From positions 298,501-362,500 of the forward strand of contig JAWQEG010000364.1 of assembly GCA_033782935.1 (NCBI GenBank): 64,000 nt of DNA. The letters are read 5' to 3'. Shown piece after piece: positions 10,001 through 22,000 of this stretch (its first letter is position 1; the number at the start of each line of letters is the position of its first letter). This DNA is from Petrolisthes cinctipes (Eukaryota > Arthropoda > Malacostraca > Decapoda > Porcellanidae). The notes beneath the pieces were generated by a model that saw nothing but the letters and a program-made list of their open reading frames with translations, did no database searches and was not told the DNA's origin. The position numbers and the translations under genes are program-made.

Positions 10001-12934
10001 ATGTTACTGATGTTGTTAGGGCCACAAGCAGATGAGTGCTTGTCTGCTTGATGATGTGGATGATGTGATTTGTCTGACAGTTTGTGAATGGTGCAGAGTT
10101 CGAATCAATGGGGAAACGTCTGTTACGTCTGATAACTCTTGTAGCTTAGTTATACAATACAGGAATGTATTGTTGACTAGAAAGTGCTAAGCTCCTCTAA
10201 TCCTTCTCATTCAGCAAAGTATCATATCTGATATTTTCATTTATATCATCAGAATCACCTGTATATCTTTATGAACCTTGAGTAAGAATAGTCAAACAAA
10301 CTAATGCCATGAAAGATTTATTAGGATGATAACTAAAAGGGAAACAGATGATTGGATACCAGTCTCTCTTGCTTCTCCATGTGGTCATTACAGCTACCTA
10401 CTGTATTCCAAACACTGGTTTAGAGTGTTGCCAAACGAACCACACTTTCTGTTCATGAATGAAACAACAGCTTGAAATTAACTTGAAATAGATTGAGTTA
10501 AGAAAGCAATGTAAATATTGACTTTCATTGTTATATTATCATTTAAAAGTAATGGAATAAGCAATACTGAAGAAATACTGTAGTGAAACTATTAATTGCA
10601 ACAACCCTGCACTACCTGAACCTCCAGAAGATGGAAGAAATGAAGCAAGAAGGGAGTTGAACTGCGAGTTCTCTAATCAAGCTGTTAGATTATGCATAAA
10701 TAATTCTTGCCAGCAGCTGACCTTAGTTTTCAAAAGTAGGATCATCTACTTTTGCACTGCTGTTACTGTCATTTAACACATTACTGCTATTGTTGTCATT
10801 ATTAGAGGTTGAGGCTGTTTAACAAATCTTTGTTAGTCATCAGCCACACCCTGCACCAATGCTTTTTGGAGCAAATGTACTGTGATGCTAATGAAAGCCA
10901 GCATGAAATGATTATGGGAAATTAATATTGCTTTATATGATAAGGTATAATGTAAATTTTAATTGTTGCTCATATTACTTTTGCAGGTCTCCAAATTGAT
11001 GATGATCCTGAAACCAGTGGCCTTTCAGCTTTATCTTTAGCATGCAGTGCAGCTAGACGCTCAAGATACAATTTCTGTCAGGAATTGGGTATGTTCTAAG
11101 TAGTTGTTGTAAACATTTTGAATAACCATACATTAGACCCCAGCGAATGAATTATGTGCTGACCCTCCTGCAAATAGGTCAAATTTGTAAATAGTGCAGA
11201 TCAGCCCTTCAAAACCACTGTACTCTCTTGATATGGGATAGCAGCACCATTGGGAGAAGAAACTTTTGTGGCAAACTATTTAACCTATGAAAGATATGCA
11301 TAATGAGATACTTTTACATCTTATACCCATACAAGCTTTGCTTCTAGTGTCAAGTTACAGTGCACGTTTCAATTCTCTTGCACCACATGTTACTCTGACA
11401 AAAGTTGTGCAGGTCTAGTATGCTGATAGGATAACTATCCATCCTAATACTCCTCTTTTAGCTGATACAAGATATATTAATATGAAAGCTAATATCATTA
11501 TCTGCTATTCATATAAAAGTACATGTACTGGACAATAAACCCTCCATCATATGAACCTGATGTATATGCACAGTTTCGGACACATGAAACAGATAACACT
11601 TCAAACGGGCCCCTTATCAAACATAGAACAGGGTGCACCTTCCGCACTCAACGTCTCGTCTTATCCAATGCTCAATGAAGGGCCCCGTTTCAGGTGTCTT
11701 TTTCATATGTCTGCAACTGTACCACACTAAAACATAAGCTGTATCGGCCAATGAGAATGAATAGTTTGATATTTACTTGATATTTTCACCAATTTTATGG
11801 ACATAGGTTTGGTCTCAAAGTACATGAATTAAATGAGTACCTGTATGATAGTTATGTAGTGGTCTTGAGATGGTGGGTGAGGATGAGGACCTCTTCATAT
11901 CTGATAGCACTACTCACATCTTGTAGTACAGTATAATATATCCAATCAAATTCATACAAGTTTCATACACCAAGTTCCCAATTAATGGTTTGCTTGATAT
12001 ATTTTATCAGTCAAATTTCCTTAATCTTGTTATAGTGATCACTGCTTTGTCACAACTTTATCCTTAACATATTTTCCATGAGATTCTCAAATTTAGAGAA
12101 TACATTCCTACACAACCTTGGGATTTTTCTGTGTCTTGTCTGATCCTTTTCTAGAATGCATATTTGTATTTTTTGCATGAAAAATAGGAGATCTATGATC
12201 CTTTCTTATTTTCATTTAAACATTTTCAGATCCTGATTTAGATGCCACCAAGAGAATAGCAGTTTTGCAATCCCGAATACAAGAACTTAAGAGAACATAT
12301 ATGCAAGTCAAAACTGAGCTTGCCTCGGTAGAACGCAGACGAAAGAAGTTACGCCGGAAAGAAAGGGAAAGTAAGTATTCAATTCGAGTTTCTTTAGATA
12401 CTGTATTTATATAAGTTGAAATAAATAAATAATTAAAATAAATGGCCAAAGTTGCCTAGCTTAGCCACTTACCTTATTTACAGTTATAAGTTGAACTCCT
12501 TTAACCATTAAAACGTGGTGATGTTTATGCCTAGCCACCTCTGTAACACAGGCTTAGACAGATAAAAGCAATTGTCGGCTCAGTGTCTAAACTACTAAAC
12601 CTAGATAAATAAATGATATATGATATGTATTACACCTGAAGTCAAATATTTATTTTTTATTTTCTTTCTTTCTTTCTTTCTTCAGTGACAATCCTTACAG
12701 TATATTTTGGGGAATGTGTAACATTAGATATTTCATGTCCCAGAATCATATGTAACCAGCAACAAAGGTCTGGGAGAATAATAAAAATCCAATCAAGTCC
12801 TTGAGCTTCTCGACACCTGGACATGACTGTCAACTCCTCCTATTTACTAATGTAAATGAAATTTAACCAGCAAATTACAACATGGTTATGTGCTTTTTTC
12901 TGTTTCAGAAGAGAACAAAACAGAACCAACGTAA
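682..12934 (+). CDS. ARID4: ARID4 / hat-trick-like chromatin regulator, 3' six exons (5' end outside window)
   Basis: Exons 682-4057, 5665-5774, 6596-6895, 10987-11088, 12230-12370 and 12909-12934 join in consistent phase, with GT-AG introns, into about 1350 residues ending at TAA 12932-12934. The first exon enters after two bases of a split codon, so the gene starts upstream. The best anchor is the C-terminal segment around 12230-12370 (DPDLDATKRI, then RTYMQVKTELASVERRRKK), which resembles the end of vertebrate ARID4A/B and fly hat-trick; in that family this end contacts the Sin3-HDAC corepressor. The ARID, Tudor and chromo domains expected in the family are not in the window. Most of the visible protein is disordered: acidic runs, Ser/Pro-rich text and a Gln/His-rich segment. 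The assignment rests mainly on the C-terminus and the overall acidic/basic composition; another Sin3-associated scaffold is possible. Confidence 0.72.
901..1008 (+). repeat. In-frame GAG/GAA tract coding for poly-glutamate
   Basis: An almost pure run of GAG and GAA codons, about 36 in a row. A second, shorter and less pure tract lies at 2566-2622. Mixed codons suggest selection for the acidic run rather than a recent single-codon expansion, but length polymorphism is likely. Confidence 0.85.
3430..3500 (+). repeat. In-frame CAG tract inside a Gln/His-rich segment
   Basis: A pure (CAG) run near 3439-3462 sits in a wider block, 3030-3800, that is mostly CAG, CAA, CAT and CAC codons. The encoded segment is prion-like in composition. 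Confidence 0.75.
4058..5664 (+). other. ARID4-like intron
   Basis: Bounded by GTAAGT and TTATTACAG. It contains a LINE fragment at 5108-5370 (separate entry). The rest, including 4260-5100, is AT-rich sequence without a recognisable element. Confidence 0.7.
5108..5370 (+). mobile_element. Decayed LINE reverse-transcriptase fragment
   Basis: The translation keeps TNVDSHCFSSKAISI, then LQGSVQSFIHLLFINDIL and YTTFHN, matching the reverse-transcriptase pattern of a SxKAIxxGVPQGSVLSPxLFLLFINDLL block followed by the catalytic-loop region. The Val-Pro and Leu-Ser-Pro positions have mutated, so it is an old copy. It lies in an ARID4 intron in gene orientation. Confidence 0.65.
5665..5774 (+). CDS. 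ARID4: ARID4-like exon
   Basis: 110 bases between TTATTACAG and GTAAGT. It adds an acidic, Ser-rich linker (ENDPVKLDDTSKSGRDSSEV onward). It begins with one base and ends with one base of split codons, fitting both neighbours. Confidence 0.75.
5775..6595 (+). other. ARID4-like intron
   Basis: Bounded by GTAAGT and CACTTTTCAG. AT-rich; no element recognised. Confidence 0.65.
6596..6895 (+). CDS. ARID4: ARID4-like exon with basic nuclear-type motifs
   Basis: 300 bases between CACTTTTCAG and GTAGAT. It encodes EPRRRDRLGQLCGAIKRQHE, then two basic clusters (PKRRRRGPR and VRRRRRHSSS) separated by acidic text. The basic clusters look like nuclear localisation signals; that role is inference. Phase fits the exons on both sides. 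Confidence 0.75.
7420..7480 (+). repeat. Short dispersed repeat (inverted copy at 28583-28642)
   Basis: The text GAAGTTCCTCAAGCTGTCTG followed by GCTGAGCAG and a CCTGAGGAAGG end reappears as its reverse complement in the selenoprotein intron at 28583-28642. About 55 bases match with few changes, so this is probably one end of a dispersed element. Confidence 0.6.
7780..9104 (-). mobile_element. Decayed non-LTR retrotransposon (Jockey-like LINE), 3' half of ORF2
   Basis: Read on the minus strand, conserved blocks appear in order: STNTLLTDLT near 8840, then TSAIHSMPS (the FxDxxxAFD region, changed), GRVAHVTFAG and VVPQGLVLSPTLFNLYMLDL near 8570-8680, a mutated ASYRRHNT in place of the catalytic YADDxT, and SPAWASNLTVTHLNTLHTIQ with IQNRALKIITG near 8050-8150. 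Frameshifts separate the blocks. The pattern suits Jockey-type LINEs; family naming is tentative. It is inactive. Confidence 0.75.
9105..9982. mobile_element. Non-autonomous DNA transposon with terminal inverted repeats, next to the LINE
   Basis: The left end TGTCGTGTTTTTGTTG (9105-9120) and right end CAACAAAAACATGACA are inverted copies with one mismatch. Subterminal CCAAGCG and GCTTGAAGC/GAAGCTCGC blocks also pair. A possible 3-base CAA target duplication flanks the ends. The inside carries a further hairpin (GGATACGAAG ... CTTCGTATCC, about 9844-9898). No transposase frame is present. It abuts or interrupts the LINE at 7780-9104. Confidence 0.6.
10987..11088 (+). CDS. ARID4: ARID4-like exon
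   Basis: 102 bases between TTTTGCAG and GTATGT, encoding LQIDDDPETSGLSALSLACS then AARRSRYNFCQEL. It is one helix-compatible acidic-to-basic stretch leading into the C-terminal coiled coil; phase agrees with both neighbours. Confidence 0.75.
11089..12229 (+). other. ARID4-like intron with one foldback element
   Basis: Bounded by GTATGT and CATTTTCAG. Apart from the inverted repeat at 11571-11719, nothing is recognised. Confidence 0.65.
11571..11719. mobile_element. Foldback MITE-like element
   Basis: The left arm CAGTTTCGGACACATGAAAC through AACGGGCCCCTT is mirrored by the right arm GGGCCCCGTTTCAGG ... TTTCATATGTCTGCAACTG. The arms are about 45 bases with scattered mismatches, separated by roughly 60 bases. 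There is no coding capacity. The superfamily is unclear. Confidence 0.6.
12230..12370 (+). CDS. ARID4: ARID4-like exon: C-terminal coiled coil and basic region
   Basis: 141 bases between CATTTTCAG and GTAAGT. It encodes DPDLDATKRIAVLQSRIQEL followed by KRTYMQVKTELASVERRRKK and LRRKERE. This is the most family-specific piece in the gene: an amphipathic helix with heptad-like spacing that turns into a run of Arg and Lys, as at the C-terminus of ARID4A/ARID4B. Confidence 0.8.
12371..12908 (+). other. ARID4-like last intron
   Basis: Bounded by GTAAGT and CTGTTTCAG. It holds the second copy of the block also seen near 7225-7400 and a short (CTTT) tract near 12662-12685. Confidence 0.65.
12909..12934 (+). 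CDS. ARID4: ARID4-like terminal coding exon
   Basis: After CTGTTTCAG the frame adds KENKTEPT and stops at TAA 12932-12934. Splicing into this exon is supported by phase and by the good acceptor; the tail itself is not conserved enough to test. Confidence 0.65.
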
Positions 12935-15186
12935 CAGTACATGAGTGAGTGGGTGGAGTGAAGTCCAGTCATCTGTGATCCGCCATGCTCAGCCCTGTCT
13001 TGTAAGAAAGGAGTAGAAGAGATCTCCAAATTTTTTCATTTTCATTTATGTGTTGAATTTGAAAGGAAATACTTAGAGTGAATCTAAAGTCTCTTCAACT
13101 TTTATCATGTTAGAATATGTTGACTCATTTGTATGTTTTAAATAATTTCTTAAGGATTTCAGGAAATATTTAGCCAGCTGGATGGAGTGCCTTGGTGATT
13201 GGGCTTCTCATAGTCTAGCATAAGTTAAATGAAAATGTGAAGCTTAAATCTGAGATTTATATGGATAATACCGAGGTCTTTCTCCTACATAGACTTCGAG
13301 TTCTTGTACTGCAGCTGTTGTCAAAGCCAAGTTTTAGTGAAAGGTTTGGTCCTGTTCAGATATCCAAGAACTTGTCAAGTTTCCATCATTCTTATGTACA
13401 GTAGATGTATTACTTGTACATAGGATATACATACTCCAGTGATATTTCCTGTACTTTTTTATTGTTATCTTTTATAGTGTAGGTTACCAGGAAAATTTTA
13501 TTCATTTTAGTATTACTAACTTTTAAAAATTGCCTTGGTAAGTACTACAGGTATGTATATTGTGAGGAAGAAGGTATGAGTGGGTGAATGGTACCATGTG
13601 TGATATTCAATTGAACTAGTTCACCTCAAAGTATTTATGAAATTTTGTAGTATTTTTTATACAGATTTTGAACATTTTTTTATACAGTACAGCATCTTCC
13701 TTATTCATATATGAAGAGTGTATCCTGTGAAGTACAACTTGCACATGCATACATTAATGAACTATGTAAGATCTCACATCACTGAATTTAGATTAATTAT
13801 AGCTGTAATATGACTGGTTGACCAGTAGACTGTATTTAATATCTCTGTTTTTGTTGTGGAAGTATTTGTATTTGTTCCAGATGATATAAACTTGACTAAT
13901 GTGAGCTATGTTTGCACAGTATCCCATATCTGACAAGTTTGATTAATTTTATGCAAGCAGTCCAGCCATGTCCTAAGATATTTGCACACCATGGGCTGTA
14001 GTGGTCTCACAAGTGCTTGACAAAGTCATTCAAATATTGATCCTGAATGGTAAATAGAACCTTTTAGTGTACGGTATACACACGGTTCTCTCAACCTAAA
14101 GATTATTATTATCACTTGGGACTAAATAATTGATTGTGAATTAATTTTATCTTCCGTCAGTTCAGAGGTCTTGGAATTATACCAAAACAATACCATATTT
14201 ACTCAGTTATAAGCTACATATAAAAAAAAATAAGACAAAAGTTGAGTGCATCTTACACTTGATTATTTTGCAATGACACTCCAAATCTTGGGGGGTAAAT
14301 GTGTAGCCTTAGTTTTTACATGTCCCATAAGTTATTGTTCCCAAACCCTTGTAAATATGAAGGTTATTTCATTTTAGGACTATTCAAAAGCAGCCGTATA
14401 TATAATTACTACCAGTGTGTTCATGTGCCATATCAGGCATAAAGATTTGTGATAAATTAAAAGGTAAGTCAAATGCATTTGTTTGTGTTTTGGGCTTTTC
14501 ATTAGTGAAAATGGGTGCACAGACCAATGTCCGTACATGTCTTGCTATTATCAAGCAAAATGATTCTGCTGTTGTTTACTGAAAGACCAATCAGCCAGTG
14601 TAAAATTAACACTTCAAGTACCATGATAAAATGCTAAAACATCCATCTCAATGCCAATCACTACTGAAAGTTTTATCATTGAACAAATATGACAACAGCT
14701 AGTGTCTGTGCATGCGTGTGTGCTTTTTCGTCTTTGAGGGTGAATTACTATCGTGCCATTACCATAAATATATTTCTTTTTAATGAGTTAATCATACACA
14801 GTAAGACTTTAATGGATATATATATTACAGTATACAAAAGCTTCACATATTGAATACCAATACATACTGTAGTATGACAAGTGATGGCAACACTGCTAGA
14901 TATTCTTATTGTTAACTAGTAAAATCATTCTACATTATTAGACAAGCTAGACAATGAAAAATAACAATTTGATTGGTATGTTATAATAAATCGGATGTCT
15001 AGGTTATATTTCCAGTTGTATTAATTGTTAACAGAAATCCAATACGACGACAGCCTGTGTGTGTGAGGGGCTGCTGAGGGTGTATTCCCACCAGTTGTTA
15101 CTGTCTTGTCAGTCTTGACAAATTGATCAAATTGTTCTTTGCTGTTGTTGTTTATCATAATCATCACCAAGAATCACTTTTCTTCT
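12935..15186 (+). other. Probable ARID4 3' UTR and downstream spacer
   Basis: AT-rich, no coding frame and no element recognised. The first part should be 3' UTR. I could not fix the cleavage site; no clean AATAAA with good context stands out in the first 2 kb. Confidence 0.45.
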
Positions 15187-15535
15187 CAGGACCTTGTTTC
15201 TAATTATCAGTATGATTTGCACCAGGGTTATTCCACCATTGACCATCTATCCTTCGTTATCAATTTGTGATCATCGTAAAGCTACTCGGTTTCCTTTTTT
15301 CAACTCTCCTATGCAAGAGTTAACTGGTACTCTCATTCTTTGATATACATAACTGGTCATCTCTGGACACTCAACTTTTATCCATCTCTACCCCTTGCAA
15401 TGACATTCTCCTTAAAACTCAGTGTCTTGGCATCTCGAATGATATTGGACATAATTATAGACCTCTTACTGTTTTATTTCACCAGCTAGGAAGTTTAGTG
15501 GGCTTCTTGCCATTCAGTCTCTCCTTCAATATAGA
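15187..15535 (+). mobile_element. Decayed LINE fragment
   Basis: The translation shows LVSNYQYDLHQGYSTIDHLS, which matches the (L)ISxxQYGFRxGxSTxDLLS block of LINE reverse transcriptases, and farther on QCLGISNDIGHNY and FHQLGSLVGFLPFSLSF, matching the LGI..(D)...HI..A..KLGFL block. Intervening sequence is deleted and frames shift. It is probably the same broad LINE group as 5108-5370. Confidence 0.6.
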
Positions 15536-17649
15536 ATATATATTTAATATTTATATATACATTAGGTTCATCTATTGAGCGTGTTCTCAATGCGCGATTC
15601 TCCTATCGAGTGACGAACCCCAAATCAGCACTTTTTTTTTTTTTTTTTTTTTCTTATGCACGATGCTACCACAGCATGCGTTTTTGTGGCCAAGATTGGC
15701 CCAAATCTGCAGCTGTTCCCTGAAGCGCTTCTAAATCCAATTTCCAATTGCAACTAGCCGCTCCCCGAAACCCACGCTACAACCAGCCGATCCCACCCAG
15801 CCAACTTCTCCCTCTCACTCAGTCAGTCTCCCGCTCCCTCGTGTCCTGTGTACCCCCCTCTCCATTGTCCCCAACTTGTTGCCCCCAACCCTACACCCTA
15901 CCAACCAACACCTGCCTTCACCATGCCAAAGGTTGAGTGTAAAAAGAAATTTCTGAAGCTACCCCCTCCCCCGCTACCCCAGCTGCAAATCAGGGCTATT
16001 TTTTTTTTTTTTTTTTTTTTAGTTGGGGAGGGTTGGGGTGGCTGGAGTATGGGGTGGTCTAAGCTCCAGCTACCAGCCCACACAGGCTAGAGTCAGTGGT
16101 ACTACAGTCAATCCCTTAGTTCTAACCCAGACCTTTCTAGTGGTACCATCACCATAGCTGTATATAGCCCAAGCAGGCTGTTATGCGGACTGTGAGGAGT
16201 TATGGTGCTTCTGCTCTTGACTGGTGAAGTGGTGCCAATAACCCAGCAATCATTTTGATCGAGTGGTATCTTGGTAACTTTATTATGCGTTCAATTGTCT
16301 GCCTTTAACTTTGAAGGGTTTATAGACAAAATGAATGAGATCAACATTGAAAGCAGTGCTAGTGGGAGTGGTGGTGGGTGAGGGTAGTGGTGCGACCTTG
16401 GGAGGTGCAGCGGGGACCCTGTTATTGTCACAGCCAGCCTTGGAACCCCATCTCTCACTTCTAATGTGTGTCTGTACTACTATTGCTTCGATATGAACTT
16501 ATATTCATTGATACTGTGACTCAATCAAATCACAATTACCAAATACTTTACTGTACCCAGCATATTGGCTTATAAGATCTCTGTAAATTGTCAGTGAGGC
16601 AGTGGCCGCCCATAAATAATTTTCCCCATATAAATATGTATTCATAATACACTGCGATTTTTATGTACGCGAGCTCCTCTGTCGCCCAAATTGTCACACA
16701 ATAGGCAAACCTACTTTATCGGTTATTTAGAGTTGACTGCTTAACAAAGGCCTCTCCAAACCTTCATGTTTTTGGTGTGGAGGATTGTGACAAGCAAACT
16801 CACCTGTCTGCCACAGGAAGATCTGGTGATATCTATATAACCAGATCATCATATAACAAAATATTCTTTTGCATGCTGAATTTTATCATCGCTGTGAAAA
16901 GACCGAGGTACCATAATGGTTGTATTAATTAAGTAATGAGATGCAATGACAAGAATTAAATTAGATATACACTACACTGATCATTCATAATTCATGTTAA
17001 TATTCCTTACATATTTTATTGGTGCAGATTGAACAGTGATGGTTCAGGTCATAAGTTGGATGTGCTGTTTATGATAAGTCGAGCATGTTTCTCATAAACA
17101 AGCTCGTAACTTGTCATGCGGCTTACATTCACTGGCTACTTTTAAACAGATAAATACAGTAATTCTTCTACACAATGTGGAGGAGGATAACCTTGATATA
17201 CTGTAAACCCATCGAGGTTGTCACAGTACAACTGAGGTTTTTCTATGACTGCATGCACCTCAAATAAGACAAGGATGAATTTTGCTTATTCTGGTTGTGT
17301 ATCTGAACTGTTGATTTATTATAGATTTGTGTGTGCCCAGGGGTCTAGGCTCTCATCAACCCGCTGCTATTTATATCCCTTAACCCCTATCAGTGCATAA
17401 TCATGGCAAAAATTGATAAAAATAATATATACAAGGATATAAAAAATCTACTGCAGTCTCCAGAAACCACCGTTCATCAACCCGCCATCAATTAAAAAAA
17501 AAAAGTTAAATAAATCTCCATCACTAGAGGTCAATAAGGCAGAAGGAGCCATTTAAAAAGTCTACAGCCCAGCCAAATTACAGTGGGATTAGCATTCATA
17601 TATGATCTTTTGACAACCTTTTCAGCAAAAGAAGCTGAAAAGTAGGAAA
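15536..17649. other. Spacer with homopolymer tracts
   Basis: It contains T tracts at about 15632-15652 and 15999-16020, a C-rich stretch between them (15740-15990), and otherwise AT-rich sequence. No gene or clear element is seen. Confidence 0.5.
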
Positions 17650-18890
17650 TTTATCTTCTTCGTGAACTTGGCTTGAATTTCTGCTGACTTACACCTCATC
17701 ATTTCTGCTTAACTTTAGATTTTCTCTTAATTTCGAGGTTAAACGATCGAATGTATGCTTCCATCCGAGCCTATCCATCACCTCTTGTCTCATCAAGGCC
17801 CAGTGTAGTTAGATATTCTTTAACACTACAGTATCTTCACGTCTTTCTTGGTCTGTCTGGAGGGTAGCAAACAACCTCTTCCTATCAACAACCCTTTCCA
17901 ATGCCTTGTGATGTTGCTGAATGAGCTCCCCTAACAGAATTCTCCTCTTGCTTTTTGGAGTGTTGGTGTATTTGTCCCCCTTCCCATGTGTTACATTAAC
18001 CCCCTAGTGGTTTGCTGACCATCTCATTGTGTATAGTTGCATCCTCTCGTCTATATTAAGCTGCTATCCTGTTCTGCATGCCAGTTTGCTTTTTAATTGC
18101 CCATTTCCTTTTATAATTTTGGTAATAAATGCCCTGTACAGCTTGCCTACAAGTTTATGCCTTATTTGAATTCTGCCTTGTCTCTTCTCTCCACATGATC
18201 AAACCATTTCAATCTTCTTATTTCCAGCTCTGTACACAGCTCCTTCCACCCACATCATACCAATCCCCACTATTCGCCTTACTGTGTCTCTGTCCCACCA
18301 GGTGACACAAGAATTGTACTGTATTTTATCTCTGCAATTACCGATCACAACCAACAAATATATATTTCCACCATCCTCTTCTTTAAGGCCCTACATTTTA
18401 GAACCATACAGCAAAACTGGTCTTATGTATGCTTCAAATACTCATTCTCTGTTTTTCAATGGAATACTCAGCACTATCACCATTCATGCACTCTCTCCTC
18501 ATTTCTTCCATGCTGTTACTACGTGTGCTTTTATAGCTCTTCCCTCCCCACTCTTGCTGTCCAACATATCCAGATAACAAAACTGTTTTACTGCTTTTAT
18601 CCCACCATCCACTTCTGTAGTCTCTCCCTCCTCTTCTGTCAATCTTCTTATACTTTCTGAGCAGCAGAATATCATTTATGGCACTACAGCACACTCCATG
18701 CAAAGAATAGTAAATCCCTACTCCCTTACCAGTACCACACACTCCACATTAGAACCTTCCCACTTGTACATTTTCCTCTATTGTGTTGCCTGTAACCATA
18801 ATCTTTGTTGTAGATATGTTCACCTTTAGTTCTTTCCTCTTTATTTCCTGCTTTCAATTTGTGAACTTCTCAACTTACTCGCTATGTCTC
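17650..18890 (-). mobile_element. Decayed LINE, C-terminal half of reverse transcriptase and beyond
   Basis: On the minus strand the order is KELKVNISTTKIMVTGN near 18785-18840 (the GLKVNxxKTKVM block), AWKK near 18505, VFEAYIRPVLLYGSKM near 18390-18435 (the VxxRPVLLYGSETW block), and basic text further on that fits the usual C-terminal region. Multiple stops and frameshifts make it inactive. Confidence 0.7.
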
Positions 18891-18926
18891 AGGTCTTTCG
18901 GGAGTCATTTCATTTGGGCAAATTAA

Positions 18927-19057
18927 AGGGTTACTGAATCCTCCAAACTATGTCAGGGAACAGAAAAGCTCAGTTTTACTAACAGGAGTAACTCTGTTTT
19001 GTGGCATAGTTTGGAGGAATCAGTAGCCCTCCAATTCCTCGACATGGAACAAATCCC
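18927..19057. mobile_element. piggyBac-type MITE flanked by TTAA
   Basis: TTAA lies at 18923-18926 and 19058-19061. Inside, AGGGTTACTGAATCCTCCAA and CATAGTTTGGAGGAATCAG form inverted arms around a short centre. It shares the CCTCCAAACTAT arm with copies at 47400-47554, 54208-54360 and 61264-61413. Confidence 0.65.
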
Positions 19058-19061
19058 TTAA

Positions 19062-22000
19062 AACTAAATCGTCCACATACAGCAATTCCCATGGATCTCC
19101 ATTTCTTCATCTTTTGTTGCTTCTTCCATTACTATGATAAGTAGCCAAGTGTTGGTGCAACCCCACACCTATTTACAGTGCACACCGTAAATTATGATGA
19201 TTGTTACTATGATGTTTTCTAAAGTTGTCTCTCAGGAAAAATTAATTTAAAGTCAGAAAAAATATAAACACGAGACTAGTATCTTTACTTCGAGAGAACT
19301 TGTGTGTATAGAATTAAAATGAAAACATGGTTTACAGGTACTGTACATGATTATGTCCTATTATTTGATTTCTCCTGCACTTTAAGACATCGACATGGAT
19401 AAGGTAGCAAATATGTGGAGAAACAAGGAATCTCAGGAAGTATATTATGTCGATCATAGTTATGAAAATATTGGACATTTTTTGAACAAGTATATCTGGC
19501 TGACGGGAGTGATGTGTTGAATTTGGATGCAGATTTTACCATTTTCTGTACCTGATATATTTTAATGTAGCATGTAATACTGCTAGCTTTGGCCACACTT
19601 ACCTCCAAAACAGTGGTTGTAAATACAGTTCTGTATTAATTGTTAGCTTTTTATATGTAAAATTGATATTTTATAATTAGATATTATGTTTGTGAAATTT
19701 GTTGTGTTCTACACCAGAAGTTAAATATGCCATTTTTGTAAATAGCATAATTGAATCCCCAGCTTAGTTAAAGCTGGTGTGTGACCTGTCAATTTCTGAA
19801 GGAAAAATGCATACAGTACATCATTAGATTTAATTAGTAGAGAAAATAGAATAAGATGCACTTCAACAGTGACTGTAGTTGAAGTGATTTGTCAAATTAT
19901 CCTTTATTACAGTATATAATGGAAAGGATTCATAGTAACTATATACATGTAGTTGGGTTTGTATTTCATTAGATAAATGAAAACACCTATTAAATATTAA
20001 TTTTTAACTGTTACAGTGCATCATGTTGCTTGTGGAAGTTCGTATTGAAATATATCGCCAATATTTATGGGTAAATGTCATTAATGTTCTTTTGTTCACT
20101 AATATGGTAGCAACTTTCCCAGGCACTGTAATCAACCAATTATGAGAGAGGAAGATGATTGATGCAGTCATCTCTGTGTTTCAAACATAAACTGAAAAGA
20201 GTTGCTTTTTCAACAAGTATGATCCTCTCTGATTGCAGAATTATATACTACTAGTACAGTACAAGTATGTTAAATTAATAGTGAGCAGTCCTGTACATGT
20301 GCCAATCAGTAAATTTCATATTTGAGCATATTTATGTATACTGGTAGCTAAATGAATTTTTCTTTAGTTGGCTTAAATACTTAAATTTAACTAGTATAGT
20401 CATTGTAGAAATGAAAAGTATCTGGATAAGAGGTAAGGTGCACCAGTAATAACTACCAATACAGTACTTGGCATTTAATGGTTGATGTAGCATAGTGTTT
20501 AAAATTGCAGGAGGATATTGTATTATGTAGTAACAATAAAACCTTACAACAATGAAATACTCAGAGCTGTGAATATAATATATTACCCAATATTATTGGG
20601 TAAGGGAATGCATGCAAATCATGTATGAAAATTGAACTTACAAGTTTACAGGATTATTTAATATAGAATTGTAAGTTTCCATTTGGTTGCTATAATACTT
20701 TGGTAATACTGTACAATAAATATATTTAGTGGAATTCTAACAGACTTTGCTCTGACATTAGTTATACTTGGTTATAGATTCTTAAAACTATCATAGTATA
20801 AGAACTGCACAAATTTTACATTTGAAACCACTGATATTATTGAGAGTAAATATTAATATTTCACTGAAAACATGCGGTTTCATTTATTGAAGATAAATTT
20901 TCAGAATTACTTCCATTTCCATGGATGGTGTTATTGGATATTCACCTGAAGTATTCTGTGTATCTCATCTTTTCTCTCTTTATGGGATCTCATAAGTCTG
21001 AGAAAGGTGGAATGAAAAGAGTCGATAAGATATATTTTCTTGAATAATATTTATTTTTCATATATATATTTTTTTAAGCTCTTGATCTTATGATTATAAT
21101 ACTTAAATACTGGTTGAGGTATCCCTGATGAATTTGAAATACTGTATTACAAACACACACAGTTTGTTAGGTCTCCATTTCCACATGAATCTCCATAACC
21201 CTTACTGGTACATACAGTATATACAGTCCCCAGAATGACCAGAAGTGGTACCCCAGGGCAACACATATCTAGAGGAAGGCAGACTGCATGTACTGTAGGC
21301 TTTTTTTCCCTTGTGTTACTGCTGGCACTAAAACTGCTGTTACTGTACACTACTACCCCTACATATATTTTTGTACCACATGAATTTAAATGTCAAGTTT
21401 GGACTAACCTCATTGATTATGAGTTAATTTTGAGTATTATCTTTGTTGTAAGGTATTATTGCATTCTACAGTATTAAAAAAGCTGTAAAAGTTAATTTCC
21501 CATATGCTATGATTTTAAAGTTTTGTAATTGCAAGTTTTATTTATTTAACAAACAGTAGTTTTACATCATACATTTCTTGGTTTTATCTAGTTGAGTGAT
21601 GTGTACTTGTAGTTTATCATGGATTGATAGAGATTGACTTAATACTTAAGAAATAGGTAGGATTTTGCTTCACTTAACCCTCAGTAGTTTATGCAATCAC
21701 AGTACATTATGTGATGCTTGGTTGATATTTAATTGTCTTAAATAGGGTAATCCTTGGTGCAGCCTCGCCTCATTCTGAGTGGTGCTCTCAGATGCCCAGA
21801 CACAGGGCAGTTTCATATAACAATAAGTGTGTGGCAGAAGTATATTCAGTCTTATTACTGAGTATTTTGTACATTTGTTTCTTACTCAAGAAATATAATA
21901 ATTGTATTGACATACCAAGAAATTTTGAAATAGTCCATTACTATTAATTGGGGAGCAGGAATCTTGAGGATTTCTACTGTATGTACAAAGTACTGTACTG

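Larger units (their letters stand above)
6896..10986 (+). other. ARID4-like intron, rich in mobile elements
   Basis: 4.1 kb with no coding exon seen. It holds a short repeat at 7420-7480 also found inverted at 28583-28642, a LINE on the minus strand at 7780-9104 and a terminal-inverted-repeat element at 9105-9982. A block near 7225-7400 (CCTAC..GAATAAATGATACATGATAT) recurs near 12500-12640 in the same gene. The right part, 10000-10980, is AT-rich and featureless. Confidence 0.65.
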
